64,000 bases of DNA from NCBI GenBank assembly GCA_046462535.1, contig JBKGVF010000010.1, forward strand, positions 1-64,000, read 5' to 3'. The DNA is from JAAZCI01 sp046462535 (GTDB taxonomy: Bacteria; Pseudomonadota; Gammaproteobacteria; Cardiobacteriales; Wohlfahrtiimonadaceae). This document shows positions 61,508-64,000 of this stretch, piece by piece; the first letter of the stretch is position 1, and each line of letters starts with the position of its first letter. Under the pieces are notes generated by a model. That model was given only the letters and a program-made list of their open reading frames with translations. It ran no database searches and was not told the DNA's origin. The position numbers were made by a program, and so were the translations under genes.

Positions 61508-62830
61508 CTATTCTAAAAATTGAGAAAAGTCTTCTCTTCTGATTAAATTCGATACGGCTGATGTTAATATCGATAACTCCTCTTTGGTTGTAATAAAGGG
61601 GGGCATTATATAGATCAGCTTACCAAAAGGGCGAATCCAAGCACCATTTTGAACTAGAAACTCCTGAACTTTTGCTTGTTTAATGGGGCGAGTTAATTCA
61701 ACAACTCCAATTGCTCCAAGTACACGAGCCTCTGCAACATACTGAGCCCCATTGAGGGGGAGCATCTCCTCTTTAAGTTGCGCCTCAATCCGTGAGACAT
61801 TCTCTTTCCATGCACCATTTTCTAATAGTGAGAGGCTAGCTAAGGCCGCTGAACAGGCTAATGGATTCCCCATAAAGGTTGGCCCATGCATAAAACATTT
61901 CGCCTCTCCATTGCTAATTGTATTTGCAATATCACGTGTCGTTATGGTTGCCGAGAGAGTAATATACCCCCCCGTTAATGCTTTACCAATAGAGAGAATA
62001 TCTGGCACAACATCAGCATGTTCACAAGCAAAGAAACGCCCTGTTCGGCCAAACCCTGTTGCTATCTCATCGGCAATGAGCAGTAAACCATACTCATCAC
62101 ATAGTGCGCGAATGGTTTTAAGATAGTTTGGATGATACATCCGCATCCCCCCAGCCCCTTGTACAATCGGCTCAACAATAATCGCACTGATCTCTTGATG
62201 GTGCTCTGCTACTAAAGCCTTAAGAGGCTCTACAGCCGTTGGATCCCACTCCTCATGAAAACCAATCTCAAATGGTGGTGCAAATAGATGTTGAGGAAGG
62301 TAGCCTTCATAGATGGTATGCATTGAATTGACTGGATCACAGACTGACATAGCGCCAAACGTATCACCATGGTAAGCATGGGATAGGCTTAATACCTTAT
62401 GACGTTTCTCCCCTTTAGCATGCCAATACTGAAATGCCATCTTTAACGCGACCTCAACGGCAACGGAGCCAGAGTCAGCTAAAAAGACACACTCTAATGG
62501 ATCGGGGGTTAAGGAGACTATTTTACGGCAGAGCTCAACAGCAGGCTGATGAGTAATTCCACCAAACATAACATGGGAGAATTTCTCCAGCTGTCTCTTA
62601 ATGGCGTTATTGATATGTGGATGATTATATCCATGAAGAACAGCCCACCATGAGGACATTCCATCAACAAGCTTACGACCATCTTCAAGTTCGAGCATAA
62701 CTCCTTCGGCTGCTACGACCGGATAACAGGGTAGGGGCTCACTCATTGAGGTATAGGGGTGCCAAATATGTTTCGCATCAAAATTAAGATCGATAATATC
62801 GTTATCTATTGTTGAATCTCTTTTACTCAT
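61508..62830 (-). CDS. bioA: Adenosylmethionine--8-amino-7-oxononanoate aminotransferase
   Basis: PLP enzyme that turns KAPA into DAPA with S-adenosylmethionine as amino donor. 440 residues; HIWHPYTSMSEP at the start, GMSSWWAVLHGYNHP, LADSGSVAVEVALKMA, SHAYHGDTFGAMSV, DEIATGFGRTG and SIGKALTGGYITLSAT with the PLP Lys, FMHGPTFMGNPLACSAA. All typical of BioA, including the Trp-Trp pair. Divergent from bioF across 106 bases. Shine-Dalgarno is weak. Confidence 0.96.
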   Translation of the reverse strand: MSKRDSTIDNDIIDLNFDAKHIWHPYTSMSEPLPCYPVVAAEGVMLELEDGRKLVDGMSSWWAVLHGYNHPHINNAIKRQLEKFSHVMFGGITHQPAVELCRKIVSLTPDPLECVFLADSGSVAVEVALKMAFQYWHAKGEKRHKVLSLSHAYHGDTFGAMSVCDPVNSMHTIYEGYLPQHLFAPPFEIGFHEEWDPTAVEPLKALVAEHHQEISAIIVEPIVQGAGGMRMYHPNYLKTIRALCDEYGLLLIADEIATGFGRTGRFFACEHADVVPDILSIGKALTGGYITLSATITTRDIANTISNGEAKCFMHGPTFMGNPLACSAALASLSLLENGAWKENVSRIEAQLKEEMLPLNGAQYVAEARVLGAIGVVELTRPIKQAKVQEFLVQNGAWIRPFGKLIYIMPPFITTKEELSILTSAVSNLIRREDFSQFLE

Positions 62831-62936
62831 TGCTTCGTTTCGTTAACCATTTAATTAAGAACAAGAGATATTATGGTACTATATTTTCTCTTTAAAGAGT
62901 CTATATATCCCTAATATGAGAGAGAGTGAGGAGAGA

Positions 62937-64000
62937 ATGGTTTGGGAAAATCGCATTAGATTGACGCTACAACAGATTAAGGAGCGAAATAATTACCGCC
63001 AGCGTATTCCCTTACAGAGCAGTGATGGGGGACGAATCATCACCATCGAGGGAAGAGATTACCTAAACTTCTCATCTAATGATTATCTAGGGTTAAGTCA
63101 CTCAAAAGAGCTAATCGCTGCTTGGCAGGAGGGGGTGAAGTCTTTTGGTGTGGGTAGTGGGGGGTCGGGACATGTTGTTGGCTACCATCAGCCATTAGCC
63201 GAGTTCGAGGAGACTTTAGCTGATTGGTTAGGTTATGAACGTGCGATACTCTTCTCATCGGGATTTAGTGCAAATCAAGCGATTATTAATACATTACTCA
63301 CAAAAGAGGATAGTATTATTGCCGATCGACTCAGTCATGCATCACTCTTAGAAGCCGCCTTTCTCTCTCCAGCTCGGTTACGCCGCTTTCATCACAATGG
63401 GATAACTTCATTAGCGAAACAGTTGAGCTATCCTGCCGAAGCAAAACTTGTGGTTACTGAGGGTATTTTCAGTATGGATGGTGATGAAGCACCCCTTTCA
63501 AGCATCTCAGAGCTAGTTGAAAAAGAGAAGAATGCCTGGTTACTTGTCGATGATGCTCATGGAATTGGTGTACAGGGACGAGGTGGACGTGGTACGTGTG
63601 ATAAGTATGGAATTAAGCCGGAGCTATTAGTTGTTACCTTTGGTAAAGCGTTTGGAATGAGTGGCGCTGCAATATTAATGTCCGATTATGTTGCGGAGTA
63701 TTTTACACAGAAATGTCGTGCTCTGATCTATAGTACCGCGCCTGCTCCTGCTCACGCATATGCTTTACAGAGTGGGATTACACTTATCCAGCAGAGTGAC
63801 GATTTGCGAGCTAAGCTGAGGCATAATATCGAGTTTTTCCAGCAGCGAGCGAAAGATTTAGCGCTCAACATCTCCTCTAATAGTGCAATACAGCCAATTA
63901 TTATTGGTAGTAGTGAAGGAGCATTAGCGCTCTCTAAAAAGCTGCGTGAGGAGGGAATATGGGTTAATGCTATTCGCCCCCCGACGGTACCACAAAATAG
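62937..64000 (+). CDS. bioF: 8-amino-7-oxononanoate synthase, 3' end outside window
   Basis: PLP enzyme condensing pimeloyl-ACP with alanine to KAPA. The first 354 residues are in the window and open to the end. Motifs: YLNFSSNDYLGLSHSKEL, FGVGSGGSGHVVGYHQPLAE, ILFSSGFSANQAII, DRLSHASLLEAA, VTEGIFSMDGDEAPL, LLVDDAHGIGVQG and VTFGKAFGMSGAAIL with the PLP Lys. Start is the ATG at 62937 behind GTGAGGAGAG. Family length is about 385, so roughly 30 residues are missing. Divergent from bioA; other bio genes may follow beyond the window. Confidence 0.95.
   Translation, partial: MVWENRIRLTLQQIKERNNYRQRIPLQSSDGGRIITIEGRDYLNFSSNDYLGLSHSKELIAAWQEGVKSFGVGSGGSGHVVGYHQPLAEFEETLADWLGYERAILFSSGFSANQAIINTLLTKEDSIIADRLSHASLLEAAFLSPARLRRFHHNGITSLAKQLSYPAEAKLVVTEGIFSMDGDEAPLSSISELVEKEKNAWLLVDDAHGIGVQGRGGRGTCDKYGIKPELLVVTFGKAFGMSGAAILMSDYVAEYFTQKCRALIYSTAPAPAHAYALQSGITLIQQSDDLRAKLRHNIEFFQQRAKDLALNISSNSAIQPIIIGSSEGALALSKKLREEGIWVNAIRPPTVPQN

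Noticed and set aside
62831..62936. Possible BirA operator between bioA and bioF (GTTAACC followed by AGAACAA)
   Set aside because: The second half matches only about 5 of 9 positions, and the spacer is about 7 instead of 14-15 bases.
1..64000. tRNA, rRNA, CRISPR arrays, insertion sequences or prophage genes
   Set aside because: I looked for T-loop sequences, regularly spaced repeats, transposase motifs and phage-type genes by eye and saw none.

Overview
The window reads as chromosomal DNA of a low-GC gammaproteobacterium: outer-membrane autotransporter, OmpA-type, OsmB-like and SlyB-like lipoproteins, SlyX, HrpA, RNase D, RibBA, AcnA, PutP, Fe-superoxide dismutase and a bioA/bioF biotin locus. 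The gene set and AT-rich codon use would fit the Ignatzschineria/Wohlfahrtiimonas/Cardiobacteriales area, but that placement is inference. I saw no tRNA, rRNA, transposase, phage gene or CRISPR array.

Layout. 1-2.9 kb: 3' end of an autotransporter gene and an OmpA-type lipoprotein. 2.9-6.8 kb: M20 amidohydrolase, divergent NhaC antiporter and a two-gene SMR efflux pair. 7.4-11.2 kb: an FMN riboswitch followed by ribD-ribE-ribBA-ribH. 11.3-16.6 kb: acnA, a glycine-zipper lipoprotein, and an SSS symporter with its 41-residue partner. 16.7-20.9 kb: moxR-DUF58-tgpA-slyX. 20.9-23.9 kb: an NAD module (niaR, nadS, nadA) of Bacillus type. 24-30 kb: two RNA helicases. 30-39 kb: diheme cytochrome c, HAD phosphatase, nitroreductase, rnd, rtcB with thiMED, rhodanese and an EamA transporter. 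39-42 kb: SlyB-like lipoprotein, AbgT transporter and an unknown membrane protein. 42.3-54.8 kb: a ten-gene purine operon purEKLCFMNH-(lipoprotein)-purD. 54.9-64 kb: methyltransferase, lipB/lipA, putP, sodB, and a biotin locus (alpha/beta hydrolase, bioA, divergent bioF cut by the window end).

The most striking signal is in the purine operon. Its order and sequences look Firmicutes-derived (PurL of the long Streptococcus/Clostridium clade, PurF with Bacillus-type Fe-S cysteines). Both glutamine amidotransferases appear to have lost the nucleophilic cysteine of their glutaminase site: PurL has Asn at the nucleophile position, and PurF starts at a GTG directly after the purC stop codon with no N-terminal Cys-Gly. 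The synthase and phosphoribosyltransferase domains look intact. The simplest reading is a purine pathway fed by free ammonia instead of glutamine, or by an unlinked glutaminase.

Other points of interest: a perfect 13-bp inverted repeat at the acnA start region; three near-identical FNR-like palindromes with a CTAG core upstream of three genes; an FMN-riboswitch terminator whose 3' arm is also the ribD ribosome-binding site; a hairpin before hrpA with a strong Shine-Dalgarno in one arm and an ATG in its loop; and a 17/16-nt inverted repeat downstream of the biotin-linked hydrolase.
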